A DNA stretch of 64,000 bases from Tritrichomonas musculus (taxonomy: Eukaryota > Parabasalia > Tritrichomonadida > Tritrichomonadidae): assembly GCA_039105265.1 (NCBI GenBank), contig JAPFFF010000008.1, forward strand, positions 186,001 through 250,000, read 5' to 3'. Under the pieces are notes generated by a model. That model ran no database searches, was not told the DNA's origin, and worked only from the letters and a program-made list of their open reading frames with translations. Position numbers and translations under genes: made by a program. Of the stretch, positions 40,634 to 52,000 are shown piece after piece (positions within the stretch are counted from its first letter, which is position 1; every line of letters starts with the position of its first letter).

Positions 40634-41318
40634 GCCCATATATATACAAGAACTCTTTCAAGTTCTTTTTGATTTGAAAGTGGTGGTTCAAAATCACAAG
40701 ATCTATTTTTTAGTATCAACCAGACCATCTGATTGGAAGTCTGGAAAACTTATAGTGTGGTGTCTAGTGATTAATTTTTCTGTATGTCTCTGTTTTGCTT
40801 ATTTGTGTTTTGCTCAAGATTTTGGGATAATCATGATTTTCCGTGTAGCTAATTTTTCGTGGAAAAACCATTTGGTTCCTTTTGAAAATGATGTATCATA
40901 TATTTCTGTGTGTTCATAGTTGTTCTTAGAGGAGATTATTTTGGAAATCATTATATTTTTGTGAAATGAACATGAAAAATTGAATGAGTATTAGTAGTGA
41001 CCAAAATGAGAATAATTGTGAATTTTTGAAAAAGGCGTCATAGTTAAATTATGTAATTCAATTGCGTAATTGTTTGCTTCTTCTTTTGTCCTATTTAAAT
41101 AACATGCATTTTTTAAAAATTAAATTTACAACATTATTCTATACTATAAATCTAGAGACTCTGTATAAATACCGAAGTTGAATAAAAGAAAATCAAGCAA
41201 AATAGAGAGTTTAGAGTCTGATAAATAACTTCAATCCTTGGAAAAAGAAAAATAGAGAGTATAGATAATGAAGAGTCTCTTCGAAGAGACTTTACTATTA
41301 TCTTAATACTATAACATC
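40634..41318. other. Spacer without a recognised gene
   Basis: It contains a 7-bp stem-loop (AAGAACT...AGTTCTT, about 40650-40670) and an 18-bp perfect palindrome, AGTCTCTTCGAAGAGACT, at about 41269-41286. An 81-codon open frame at 40674-40919 is hydrophobic but has no support as a gene. Confidence 0.4.
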
Positions 41319-41363
41319 AGTAGCATACGTTAGACTGTGTTCTGTGGATTCGCCCAGCCTAAC
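41319..41363 (+). repeat. Solo copy of the AGTAG/GTTAGRCTGTG terminal motif
   Basis: AGTAGCATACGTTAGACTGT ... CGCCCAGCCTAAC, closely matching the P2 left end. It may be a leftover terminus of an older related element. Confidence 0.6.
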
Positions 41364-41483
41364 CTTGATGACAATTAAATAAACAATTAGATTTTTTTTA
41401 AATTTCTTTTACTTTTACTTTTACTTTTACTTTTATTTTTTATTTTTATTTTTTTTTTTTTTAAATGCTAAAATAATTACGAA

Positions 41484-41831
41484 AATGACAAAGACAACCA
41501 AAATAAGATGGAATACTTAAAGAACGAGAGAAGAAATGTTAGTGGAAAAAAACTTAAAATCATTTCACTTTATTAAATAAGAGACTGTAATAAGTCAATA
41601 CAAAGAAAACTCCATGCTAAAAATACTATTCAACCTTGTTGGAACAAAGAAGAATCTCATAATGAACATTTTCGAGTAGCTGATCCTAAAATGATGGCTA
41701 TTGTTTGCATTGAAAAAGGGTCTACTTTCACTAAACCAAGAGGGATTATAGCAGCTCAAGGCATAGAATCACCACCAAAGTCCACGTTTTATTATAACCA
41801 AAAAAAAGTTAATGCGACTATTATAGAATTA
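41484..41831 (+). pseudogene. Degraded coding remnant interrupted by P2
   Basis: Coding-like sequence starting near MTKTTKIRW. Its clearest part (about 41590-41831) reads through CWNKEESHNEHFRVADPKMM and FTKPRGIIAAQGIE, and stops being coding-like exactly at the AGTAGT terminus of P2. It has several interruptions and is long dead. It could be an old DNA-transposon or host gene; I do not recognise the family. It marks the P2 insertion point. Confidence 0.45.
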
Positions 41832-41939
41832 AGTAGTATACGTTAGGCTGTGCGCCCTTAACGGTCGCCCAGACCTAACTGCGCCGACCGATATCACTAG
41901 GGAACTTTGAACAAAAAAAAAACATAACCATTTTAAAGT

Positions 41940-44900
41940 TTATGCTATATCCAATAGGGTAGCATATGGTGTTCTTGTAAATATTTCACATTTTGGATTT
42001 TCAGAATTTGAAATTCCATTTTTGAAAAATGAACTGTTGAAAACTATTGATTGAGCAATAGAAATAACATTGAAAGTTGTTTTGTCTAACGGAAAACGTA
42101 TATTATTCAAATAAATTTCTGTTGGTTCACATTGATATTCCGATGAAGGCGAATTTGCAGAATTAAATGAAACATTGACTTTGATTTCTTTCTGAGTCAC
42201 AATATTATTTTTAGTTTCAGGATAAGAAAGATACATTGTTGCTTCATAATTGTCAAGTGCTTTTTCTAAATTATATCGAATTATTCCTTCAGATTTGTTA
42301 TCAAAGGTATAATTAACTTTTGCCAGTTTTATCAAATTATTCATATCTGGTATGTCATCTTTTAATGCATATATGGATAAATCTGGATCTGATTTGCCTT
42401 CGAGAGCAGCAAATCTGGCTTCAAAAGCGGCTATCGTAGCCTTTAATGTGGTATTTTCAGCCTCTAATGTCTCAATTCTGCCTTTGAGCACATCTAAAGC
42501 CTCATTTGTTTCATCAACAGTAGGATAAGTATTCATTATTTTTGCTATGTTTTCATCGTTTGTATGTGAGTTTTCTTCTATTTGATCAATCTTTTTATTA
42601 AGCGCATCAATGTCACTCATATATGCTATATCATTTACAGAATATTTCATACTTCTTATCGCTGTGTTCTCTTTGATGCTGATTGCACTAATTCTATGTC
42701 TCTTTGGGTTATCAATAATTATAGTTTTGTCTTGGAGAGATGCAGTTGGAAAGTTCTCTGTGCCCTCATAGTTCGATATCTCTCCATTTGATATATGAAT
42801 TATTGGATAATTCTCTTCATAGTCTATATCATTATATTCGCTTACTTTCATGATCATAATCCTGACTTTGATAATTCCTTCACTTATTGTATCCTCAGCT
42901 TCTAAATGTATTTTGCCATCAATTAATTTGCCATTAATGTCAATTGTATCGTCTCTTTTCAAATCACTTTTTGAAATAAAATCACTACTCTCAATCTCTT
43001 CGACCTTTGAGGCCAATAATTTGAAAGGTCTCTTCAAACTATCTCTGAATTGATTACACATTTCTTCTGTTGCTCTTATGGATAAAACTGCTTTCGTAGG
43101 GTCATCAAAATCATCATCAAATGTTTCATCAGGTAATGGTTCATATTCTTTATCGCACCATTCAAAAAGTGGTGTTAAATCAGTTGTTGATTGTATTGAA
43201 CGAGTAATCCCTGGGTTATCAAACAATTCCATATCACCAAGATTACGATAGCCGGCTCTTCTATACCACCATTCTCTAAAAAAGTTCTGAATTCTTTGCA
43301 AAATTCCACCGCCTCTGGTTGTTGTTTGGCCTGCATTGGAAACAGTTTTAGTGGGAAATTTGATGAAGTTAGGGTTAATTGACATTCCGATAGATATGGC
43401 ACTTCCAACTGTCCCTGCTATACCAAAAGCTAATGCAACATAAGAAATCATTCGTGTATTTTCCTCATCATATTCTAAATTTTGTGTTTTTAAATTAATA
43501 GCGACCATTTCTGAATTCAAAACATCAACTTTATTTGAAATAGCTTGAACATCATATGAAACAACATCAAAATTATTTGTCAAAACATTTAAATCACTTC
43601 TCATCGTCGTGATGTTATCGGCAGTTATTATTTTTGATGAAGTGATATTATAATCTGTATACAAAGTAGTTGCTGCATTTGGGTTTGGACTAACATCATA
43701 GAATTGAGATTTAATAATATAAGCAAAAGCATTTGTTTTTGAATCCCAATTGACTTCTTCTATTGAATTAATAATATCTTTTCTGAGATATAATTCAATA
43801 TTTCTGTTATTGTCATCAATTAAACTATCTTCTAAATGTAATTCAAGGCTTTCAATTGTATCTTTCAGAGGAATAAGACCAAAATGTCCTCTTTTATTGA
43901 CTGAATTAACAAAAACACCATTTGCTTTAAATGTATAAGCAACAGTAAATTGTGGATAACCAGGTGTTTCAATATTTAAATGGATTTCATCAATCTCTTC
44001 AATTTTGAAATTATTATTTGGATAATCATCACAAATTATATTTAGTTTACCAATTGAATAATCTGGATATCTTTCATCATTAACTATTTCTGAATCATCA
44101 AGAAACCAATATAAACTTTTTGGTTCAATTTTCGTGCCATCTTTCTTAATTAATTCAAATTTTTTAGATGTATTTTGAAAAAGTCCATGAATTAAACTTT
44201 CTGGTGATGACTCACTTTTTGGGATTAATTTTTCATTTGCTTCAGTTTTCTTGATCATAATGAAAACAGAATTTGATGGTCTAGAAGATTCTGACATCTT
44301 TGTTCGATTCAATTTATTCACAACTTTCCCAACGATTCTTGCTTGAATATTATTGCCCATCCATTTTGTTCCATCCCAGGTTAAGACCCATTCATTTCCA
44401 AAACAATATTCTTTGAATTTAAATTGTAAATTGAGAGGTATTGTATAATCAGAAGGTATTTCAAAAATCATTTTATAATAATCATTATCTTCTGAAATAA
44501 TTGAAGGCTTATAGAAATAATGAACGTCACTTTTGTGTAATTTGAGAGAATTATCTGCTTCAATTATTTTGCACTTAAAAACTGGTTTATTCGATTCAAT
44601 TAAATCCTGACTTGTTTGATTCATTATACTCAAATCACCGTTCATCCATAACGTATATGGCACAATATTGAGACGCTCATCAAAAGCTATGAAAAATTGA
44701 GAGCTATCTTCAGAACATTTATTTGTATATCCTTTCGATTCTTCATCATAAGCTATTATCGGACATTGAATATGATTATCATGAACGCTTATGAAAAATT
44801 CTTTGATATATCGTCCTTCTGTGTCATAAACAACATCTTTTCTGAGAATTATTTTGAATATATTCCCATTGAAAGCTTTCAATTTTTGTTCAATATCATC

Positions 44901-47900
44901 ATCGTTTATTTTAATTTTCAATATATTATAATTTACATTATTGATTGTTTTTGTATCCCCTTCAACGTTTTCATTTTTCACATTGAATTCTGGAACTCCA
45001 AATTTTATATTAAAAAGTGAATCTGTCTTATCTGATGACGTAGCTAATTTTTCAATATCAACACCGTTTATTAATCCATTTACATTCAAATTTGCTAATA
45101 TATTGAAATTGCCTAAAACCGGTTTTTTCTCATCAATTGTTCGGCCATCTTCTTTCAAAATATTGATATCATAGCTTTCTAATAATTCATTTACTGAATT
45201 CACTCCTGAAATATTTGCTGGCAAATTATTATTAATATTAATATCTGCTATTTCATCTGATAATAATTTAATATCATCAACGGGGTCTACATGATGGCGC
45301 CAAACCCATTCACCTCCATATTGAACAATTTGGCCTTTTCCTAAAAATCGGCCTGAATTCAATAATTCAACCATAACTGACACACTCTCTGAATAGCTAT
45401 TTCTCCAATTTCTGTCAAAACCTCTATTTCTATATGATAACATCACCCACTCTTCTAAATAATCATCCCATACATAGTTATCAGGAGGAACAAATTCATG
45501 ATTGGTTCTCCATCCAGCTTCAAAATTCTGTCCATGTTCTTGCCATTCTTGATCAAAAACATTCCAAACATAATTATCACCAAAATGTTGTCTTTGATCT
45601 CTTTGCCATTCTAATCTTTCACTTTGATCTTGATTTGTATATGAGTTATAATTTGCATGAAATGTCCATTGATCATATCTATCACTCCAACGAAAAACAC
45701 CATCATTTATTTGAGATGGCAACAGAAAGGTTGCTAATGCTGAACTAGGATTCGTTCTCCAGTCTGTATTTGATTCTTGAATACCATTTTCTGCACCGAC
45801 AGCAACCCATTCACCATGAAAAGTGTCAATGATAAAATTGCGTGGCATATTTTGTGCATTAAGATTTGTTCGCCAACCAGATTGAAAATTAGAATTATTA
45901 TGAAGAACCCAATGATCAGTTAATATGTCAAAAACATAATTTTCATCTCTTCGAAAAGAACGATCATGTGATGTGTCAATTACATTCACTTTTTCTTTCT
46001 TTTTTCGTCGTCTTTTTATCGTTGTGTTCACTTGAGTTGCTGCTTCTTGATATATTTCTGGTTGAAACATCGCATCAACAAAAGAGCCGACACTATTATC
46101 AATTATTAAATGATTTTGCTTTTGAATTAATTGTTGAATGTCAAGATGTTGTTGTTGAGAAATTTGGCCAAAAAATCTTTGATTATTATTATTATTATTA
46201 TTATCATTACAATTGCATTCTCTTATATTTGAGACTCTTTCTTCTAAAACATTATGTTGCTGAATAATATTTCGAATATTTCTATTTGTTGTATCGATCC
46301 ATCCCTGAAAACTAGGGTCTCTCATATCGTCATCATTATTATCATCATCATTATTATCATTTCCATTTCCATCAATGATAATACCATCATTAATATCCAA
46401 CAATTGACCACCTTCAAAATTGCTCGTGCTTAATGCTAAACGTCCATTTTCAATTTTTTTGGCACGAATCTTTTTGAATGCACTTGTGATTACCATTCCC
46501 GTAATTCCTGAACCAAGAAGAACCAAAATAACAGTAAGGATACTTTTCATAAGCTCTGTTTGGTTTTCATAATATTTTTTCAAAAATTCATAAGCACTAT
46601 TCACTTCAATAACGATATCACCCGTCGTTTCTATTGGATGATTGACAAATTGATAAACTGCATGAATAATTTTTTTTGTGGATTTATCCCATATTAATTG
46701 AACTGTACCGTTAAATATTTCAATAAATTTTTCTTTGGAAAAGTTGTTATATAAAAATGTTTGTATTGGAGCTGTATATTTTTTATTTTGAATTATCTCT
46801 TTGAGCCATTCCCATAATTTTTCCACTTCAACGGCTTCTTCAGGGTCAATTATTTGATCTGCGTCAGTGACAAAATGGTATTCTTTGATTTCTGCATTTC
46901 CGACTTCATCTATCATTGGAACAACTATCCCATCAAAAATCTCTTTTATCTTCTGTTTATTTATATTTTTGCCTATCCATTCTTTCCAGTCTTCAAAACT
47001 GCTTGTATTTGAAAAGTATTGTTTCAAAAAGTCGACAAAATTTTCGACAACGGCAAAATGTTTATCACCAGCAACATCATCATCAAAATGTGCTATATAT
47101 GTCTTCTGATATGTTTCTCCATCTTTACCAAACACAGTCTGTTTAAAATTATTATATATATTTTTCAAAGCAGTTTTATTAAAATTCTCCATGATATGAC
47201 GGAAAAAATTCTGATTCTGTTTATCGGCCTTCTTCAATTTTTCAAAAACATTGGCTATATTATCATATTCGATTTCACCTTTATCGTTCACTGTTTTTGT
47301 TTTTAAAGTTTTTGTCTCTATTTCATCATTAGCTTCATTATATACTGTCACTTCTTGATTATTTAAGCCTTCCATAATATCTTCATGCATTTGAGATATT
47401 GTTTCTGTGTTTGTATTGATTGCATTGACCATTTGGTCAAAATTTGTGATAGGTTCTTCTTTAGTTTTCATTCTATTTTTGGTCAAAAATGATCCATACC
47501 ATGGTTCTGATTCTTTTTCGGTTTCTTCATACGTTATCACTTTTGCTTTTCCATCTGGTTTAATATTTGATGAACTGTCAAAACCGAAATCTTTCAAATT
47601 ATTGAATGTTTTCATCCAATTATATAAATTTTCAAGAGTGATATTCAATGATTCAATAATCTCATTAATTGTGGTTACTTTTTCTTTTTCATAATAGCAT
47701 CGTTTATCCTCCCAATAATCCAAAAGTTGAGCACCATCCTCTTTTTTAAGGGGGAGCATTTTCAATAGTTTATTATCTGGGCTGATAACCGTCATAGCCC
47801 TTGAATGTTTAATAAACTGATTGAGTACTCTTATTAATTGATTATATGTCTTTATTGAATTGTTTTCTGTTGAGATATAATGTTTATTCTTTAGATCAAA

Positions 47901-48317
47901 ATCTAATCCTTTCAATGTTAAGTCTGAAATTTCACGGTTTACATCAAAAGTTGCGTCTATTTTCAATTGATTTAGAGAGTTTTGAATAGCATCTGAATTA
48001 TCATTCAAACATTTATAAAGCTGTTCTAAGGTGAAAGCATTGGTCAATTTGCCATTCACCTTGATTTGTCCTGTTGGATAAATATTGACCTTATATAAGT
48101 TTTTTATATCTCCTGGTTTTATACCTGCACCTGCAGTTATATAAGCATCTATCTCTGTTTTATTATAAATGTTATTGAAGAAAACTGAAGAACCATCTTC
48201 ATCTTCTATTTGAACAATTTTATTTCCATTCTCATCTTCTCCGACTTTGATTTCTATTCCATTTGATTTTAATGTCTCAGCCTCACTTGATTGAATTGAG
48301 TATAAACCAATCGACAT
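41940..48317 (-). CDS. P2 giant fibre-like protein, 2125 residues
   Basis: An open frame of 2125 codons, the longest gene in the window. The N-terminus (MSIGLYSIQSSEAETLKSNG) matches the P1 gene. A transmembrane-type segment, ILTVILVLLGSGITGMVI, lies near residue 590-607, followed by poly-N and poly-D/N stretches (about 640-720). Residues about 780-1010 hold five or six diverged repeats of the form NYVWD-x4-EWV ... WRTN. The AATTLYTDYNITSSKIITAD block and the C-terminal heptad coil (IETLEAENTTLKATIAAFEA) are shared with P1. The likely role is a surface spike or fibre. The tryptophan repeat is absent from P1 and may be the receptor-facing part; this is inference. Confidence 0.75.
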   Translation of the reverse strand: MSIGLYSIQSSEAETLKSNGIEIKVGEDENGNKIVQIEDEDGSSVFFNNIYNKTEIDAYITAGAGIKPGDIKNLYKVNIYPTGQIKVNGKLTNAFTLEQLYKCLNDNSDAIQNSLNQLKIDATFDVNREISDLTLKGLDFDLKNKHYISTENNSIKTYNQLIRVLNQFIKHSRAMTVISPDNKLLKMLPLKKEDGAQLLDYWEDKRCYYEKEKVTTINEIIESLNITLENLYNWMKTFNNLKDFGFDSSSNIKPDGKAKVITYEETEKESEPWYGSFLTKNRMKTKEEPITNFDQMVNAINTNTETISQMHEDIMEGLNNQEVTVYNEANDEIETKTLKTKTVNDKGEIEYDNIANVFEKLKKADKQNQNFFRHIMENFNKTALKNIYNNFKQTVFGKDGETYQKTYIAHFDDDVAGDKHFAVVENFVDFLKQYFSNTSSFEDWKEWIGKNINKQKIKEIFDGIVVPMIDEVGNAEIKEYHFVTDADQIIDPEEAVEVEKLWEWLKEIIQNKKYTAPIQTFLYNNFSKEKFIEIFNGTVQLIWDKSTKKIIHAVYQFVNHPIETTGDIVIEVNSAYEFLKKYYENQTELMKSILTVILVLLGSGITGMVITSAFKKIRAKKIENGRLALSTSNFEGGQLLDINDGIIIDGNGNDNNDDDNNDDDMRDPSFQGWIDTTNRNIRNIIQQHNVLEERVSNIRECNCNDNNNNNNNQRFFGQISQQQHLDIQQLIQKQNHLIIDNSVGSFVDAMFQPEIYQEAATQVNTTIKRRRKKKEKVNVIDTSHDRSFRRDENYVFDILTDHWVLHNNSNFQSGWRTNLNAQNMPRNFIIDTFHGEWVAVGAENGIQESNTDWRTNPSSALATFLLPSQINDGVFRWSDRYDQWTFHANYNSYTNQDQSERLEWQRDQRQHFGDNYVWNVFDQEWQEHGQNFEAGWRTNHEFVPPDNYVWDDYLEEWVMLSYRNRGFDRNWRNSYSESVSVMVELLNSGRFLGKGQIVQYGGEWVWRHHVDPVDDIKLLSDEIADININNNLPANISGVNSVNELLESYDINILKEDGRTIDEKKPVLGNFNILANLNVNGLINGVDIEKLATSSDKTDSLFNIKFGVPEFNVKNENVEGDTKTINNVNYNILKIKINDDDIEQKLKAFNGNIFKIILRKDVVYDTEGRYIKEFFISVHDNHIQCPIIAYDEESKGYTNKCSEDSSQFFIAFDERLNIVPYTLWMNGDLSIMNQTSQDLIESNKPVFKCKIIEADNSLKLHKSDVHYFYKPSIISEDNDYYKMIFEIPSDYTIPLNLQFKFKEYCFGNEWVLTWDGTKWMGNNIQARIVGKVVNKLNRTKMSESSRPSNSVFIMIKKTEANEKLIPKSESSPESLIHGLFQNTSKKFELIKKDGTKIEPKSLYWFLDDSEIVNDERYPDYSIGKLNIICDDYPNNNFKIEEIDEIHLNIETPGYPQFTVAYTFKANGVFVNSVNKRGHFGLIPLKDTIESLELHLEDSLIDDNNRNIELYLRKDIINSIEEVNWDSKTNAFAYIIKSQFYDVSPNPNAATTLYTDYNITSSKIITADNITTMRSDLNVLTNNFDVVSYDVQAISNKVDVLNSEMVAINLKTQNLEYDEENTRMISYVALAFGIAGTVGSAISIGMSINPNFIKFPTKTVSNAGQTTTRGGGILQRIQNFFREWWYRRAGYRNLGDMELFDNPGITRSIQSTTDLTPLFEWCDKEYEPLPDETFDDDFDDPTKAVLSIRATEEMCNQFRDSLKRPFKLLASKVEEIESSDFISKSDLKRDDTIDINGKLIDGKIHLEAEDTISEGIIKVRIMIMKVSEYNDIDYEENYPIIHISNGEISNYEGTENFPTASLQDKTIIIDNPKRHRISAISIKENTAIRSMKYSVNDIAYMSDIDALNKKIDQIEENSHTNDENIAKIMNTYPTVDETNEALDVLKGRIETLEAENTTLKATIAAFEARFAALEGKSDPDLSIYALKDDIPDMNNLIKLAKVNYTFDNKSEGIIRYNLEKALDNYEATMYLSYPETKNNIVTQKEIKVNVSFNSANSPSSEYQCEPTEIYLNNIRFPLDKTTFNVISIAQSIVFNSSFFKNGISNSENPKCEIFTRTPYATLLDIA

Positions 48318-48333
48318 ATTTAATAATAAATAA
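48318..48333. promoter_or_regulatory. 16-bp bidirectional spacer between fibre and penton genes
   Basis: Sixteen A/T-only bases (ATTTAATAATAAATAA) separate two divergent start codons. It is the counterpart of 28592-28610 in P1. Confidence 0.75.
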
Positions 48334-49071
48334 ATGTTAATTTCTATGCAAAGCCGTGACTCACAAAAATATCATACTGTGTCTTTGACGATGAATATAC
48401 CTTGGAAATGCAGCTATGTAAAATATTATGTGTCTTCTATAAACACTAATTCAAACATATTATTAAGTACAAAAGATGATTATATGAAATATCAAGTTGG
48501 CAAAACCGTTCATACTATTGAATTTTCTGAGTCCTATCATTATTCTATCAAACAACTTGAACAAATTTTTAGTCAGAAAAGTGAATTAGCATGGGAATAT
48601 GATAAAAATAAACGCACATTTAAGATAACAGCAAGTTTGAAAACAACAATTACATCAATATCTCACAGAGCTGCATTATTGACTGGATTATATAACACTC
48701 CGTTGCCTTTGACAATTGATCCTAAAGAACCCTTTATTGTGCCAGATTTGCCGATCATAACTCATACAAAACTTTATTTGGTCTCTTTACAAGGTAATCC
48801 GATGTATTCAGCTATTGGAGATCAAGAGTATACTCCTTCAGTTATAGGAAATATAAACACAATGGCTATAGACGGCAAGCCACTGATTTATGACTTTGAG
48901 AAAGAAGGAAAACCAATAAAAATAAAAACAAACACAGATAGTTTAAAATATTTAGAATTAAGTTTAGTCGATTTCCAATTTCAGCCTATCGCTTTAAAAA
49001 GTCCTTTGTTTGTTTCAATTAAAGTAAAGCCAGCTAAAGATGCAGACGTTAAGGATGTGTTAACTAAATGA
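48334..49071 (+). CDS. P2 penton/minor capsid protein candidate
   Basis: 245 residues, homologous end to end with the P1 protein at 27860-28591: MNIPWKCSYVKYYVSSINTN (about 20-39), ISHRAALLTGLYNT (about 108-121), LPIITHTKLYLVSLQG, DQEYTPSVIGNIN and a KDADVKDVLTK tail. Size and pattern suit the vertex (penton) protein. It overlaps the polymerase gene tail to tail by 8 bp. Confidence 0.6.
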   Translation: MLISMQSRDSQKYHTVSLTMNIPWKCSYVKYYVSSINTNSNILLSTKDDYMKYQVGKTVHTIEFSESYHYSIKQLEQIFSQKSELAWEYDKNKRTFKITASLKTTITSISHRAALLTGLYNTPLPLTIDPKEPFIVPDLPIITHTKLYLVSLQGNPMYSAIGDQEYTPSVIGNINTMAIDGKPLIYDFEKEGKPIKIKTNTDSLKYLELSLVDFQFQPIALKSPLFVSIKVKPAKDADVKDVLTK

Positions 49072-52000
49072 ATTTAAGGGTCCTGCTAAACTTTTTGATA
49101 TTAGTCTGCTGAAAAGTTTGAGTTTTTCTGAATGCATTTGTGCCATCTAATAAATTGAACTCCATTTTGGCCCCAGCATACAATTTTTCATAGAGTTCTT
49201 CAATTGTGATGCCCATTCGTTTACATTTATTAATGATCACTTGATGAGGAATGCCCTTGAGTCTTATATGATATCCTTCTTTTCCTTCTTCATCGACTAA
49301 GATATCTAAATAACTTTTCTTGCCTAATGCGATCAGTTTTCGTGAATGTATTTGGCCTACTGCACCCTCAAAACCGTCAAAATCATTATGAAATTGACAC
49401 ATGTTTTCACCTATTAATTCAGCATTATATTTCTCCTTAAAGATCTCTGCCACTTTTTTCACATCATCTTCATATAGGTGCATGCTATCGGTATCTTGAT
49501 AGAATATTTCAATCCCTTTTTGTTCTGCACTAGCCATAACACGATTCATCAAATGTTTTGACCATGAAAGAACGCTAGCACCAAATTGTGGGAGATTGAA
49601 ATGATCATTGATCGGCTTCAGCTTTTTCACATAGCATCTATCAATTGTCGGTTCATCATAGATTTCTGTGATAAAGTTATAATTGCGCCAAATGTATTTC
49701 ATTAGCTCATCTCTGGGTACACTTTTTGTTTCGGTTTTCATCGCTTTCAATATTGATTTGCCATAGATTGAATTCAATAGCAATTTGATCGTTGACTGCA
49801 GTGGATTCTTCTCTTTCTTATATTTGAGTCTTAAATTAAATAATCCAAGAATGAACTCATTTATCTTCTTATTAAATCCTTCATCAAAATAGTAACCACG
49901 AATGATTTCGTATTTGATATCATAGAACTCTATTAAATCCATTAGTGCAATCTTGTCAATATAAAAATTGCTAACAGGGTTATTGTCAAATATTTTTGAG
50001 CCCTTATCATTTCGTCTAAAGACTTGCCCGAATTTATATGGCTTATCGGATTTGCACTTGATTTCATTAATATTGATTTCAATAAAAAAAGTGTCAAATT
50101 TCATCAATTGATCATGGTCTATATTTTGAGGCAAAATTTTCGGTTTTCCTTTAGCAACACCATCCATTACATACATAGCTGAAGGATAAAGGCTAACTGC
50201 ATCAAAATCTTGTATTCTTCCTTCTATATATTGCTTTTGATTTGATGCTGTCATTGTTCTTCCTCCGCTTACACATCTTTGAATAAAGTTTTGCGGTTTG
50301 CCACTTAATTGATAACAACCGTCAAAACATCCATATTTATTGGCGAAATGATAACCGATAGATGAGATTGAAATAAAGTTATTAACGCCTAACATTTCTG
50401 TACCTGTTTGTTTGAATACTTCTTTCAAATCTTTATCAAATTTTTCAAGCCCTTTCATAAGAACGATACAATCCTTAAAACAATAGAACTTGGCATATTT
50501 CATAATATTAATTGAATCATTTTTTTCATTGTATGCTTCACTTATTTTGGCATTTTCTAGGATTTGTTTGCTTTCATCTTTGCCATCGTTCTCTTTTCTA
50601 TACTGCTCATAGAATTCATTGATTGGCAGAACAGCTTTTTGAATGTTTTCTTCAGTGTATATTTTGTATGCCATAACCTCTTTATGCACATCTAAATTAA
50701 ACATAGATGCAAAATTCCTGAGAGCCGATGGAATAATTGAATAGGAATTGCGAAACGTAAGCTTTTTCACTAATTTACCATTTGAAGCATACTTGAGCAT
50801 AATGACTTGCAAAACTGTGCCTGTTCTTTCAGTTATTTGTGTTTTCCATCCAGGAGTATTGATGAAAAAGCAACCATCGTACTTTAAATTGTGAAAATAA
50901 GTTAGTGAATTATTGTATAGATAATTGAGAAGCTGACGATCAATGTTTTCACCTTCAAAGCTTATTTTGTGAATATTTTGGCCTTCACGATACACTGTGC
51001 AATTCAAATAAGGACGATGAGGAGATACAGTAGTGTCTGTTTCAAAATCTGAATAATATACTCTAGACCAATCTTTCTCTTTCTTCTTATCTTTCTTCGA
51101 GTCTATTATTTTTGTGCATAATTCTTCATTATAATCAAGATCAATGTAATCATTCAATCCATCATATTCGGTTGTATTCAATATGGATAATTCGCAGCTT
51201 CTTATCTCTCTGAACATATTGAGCTCAAACATTTTTCTGAATATCATCATTGGAAGAGTGCCATTTTCTGAATAAAAAATCTTTTCGCCTTTGATGCCTT
51301 TGATCATGAAGCGGTTTTTATCATCTTTGAACTTTTCGTCTATTTCTTTTGCATGTTCAAGATAATAGATGGTGCATTTGATTGGCCTATATATCATGTA
51401 GTGATCTTTATAAAGAAGCAACTCTACTGTTCGATCATAACCTTTCTTTCTGGTGTCTATTTTGATCTGCATTTGATGCTTAATATCAAACCTTTCGTCG
51501 ATTCTTTTCACGACAAAACTGCATTTGAATTTTTCTGATATCTCTTTGATTTTGTTATTTGGTATCGATTTTGTTTGAACATAATATCGCAAGTGATTTA
51601 TTTCTTCATCATTGAACACTCCTGACTGAATCAAAGCATAGACAAAACAATTATCTTTATAATTTTTCTTATCTATCTTTGAGAATATTTGGAATTCACT
51701 GAGATCTAAATTAGATAAATTAATAAAAGGAAAGAATGAGCCTTCTGGTGTTGATCTATAATCTGGATCGATTTCGACTTCTTCATGATATAAAGCATGG
51801 TCATCTTCATCTTCTTTAATAACATCGAACTTAATTCCTTTATCGTCTAGTTGTTTTCTCAGAAAAAGTACATCATATTTGACTGGAATGAATTCAAAAT
51901 TGACAGTTGGGTTTGTATCTGATTTCTCTTCTGACAAGTCTAATTCGCCTGATATGTGACCTATTGTGCTCTCTATGTCATGTTTGTCGCTGAGAGTGAA

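Noticed and set aside
40457-40919. Two plus-strand open frames of 71 and 81 codons
   Set aside because: They run through repeat motifs and palindromes, are hydrophobic without a coherent pattern, and have no recognisable start signal.
40580-41879. The GTTAG...CTAAC stems as tRNA or other structured RNA genes
   Set aside because: Arm lengths and conserved tRNA bases do not fit, and no GGTTCRA-type T-arm is seen. Repetition at element ends fits terminal motifs better.
41940-48317. Numerous plus-strand frames of 60-107 codons opposite the fibre gene
   Set aside because: They are shadows of the 2125-codon minus-strand gene and have no independent features.
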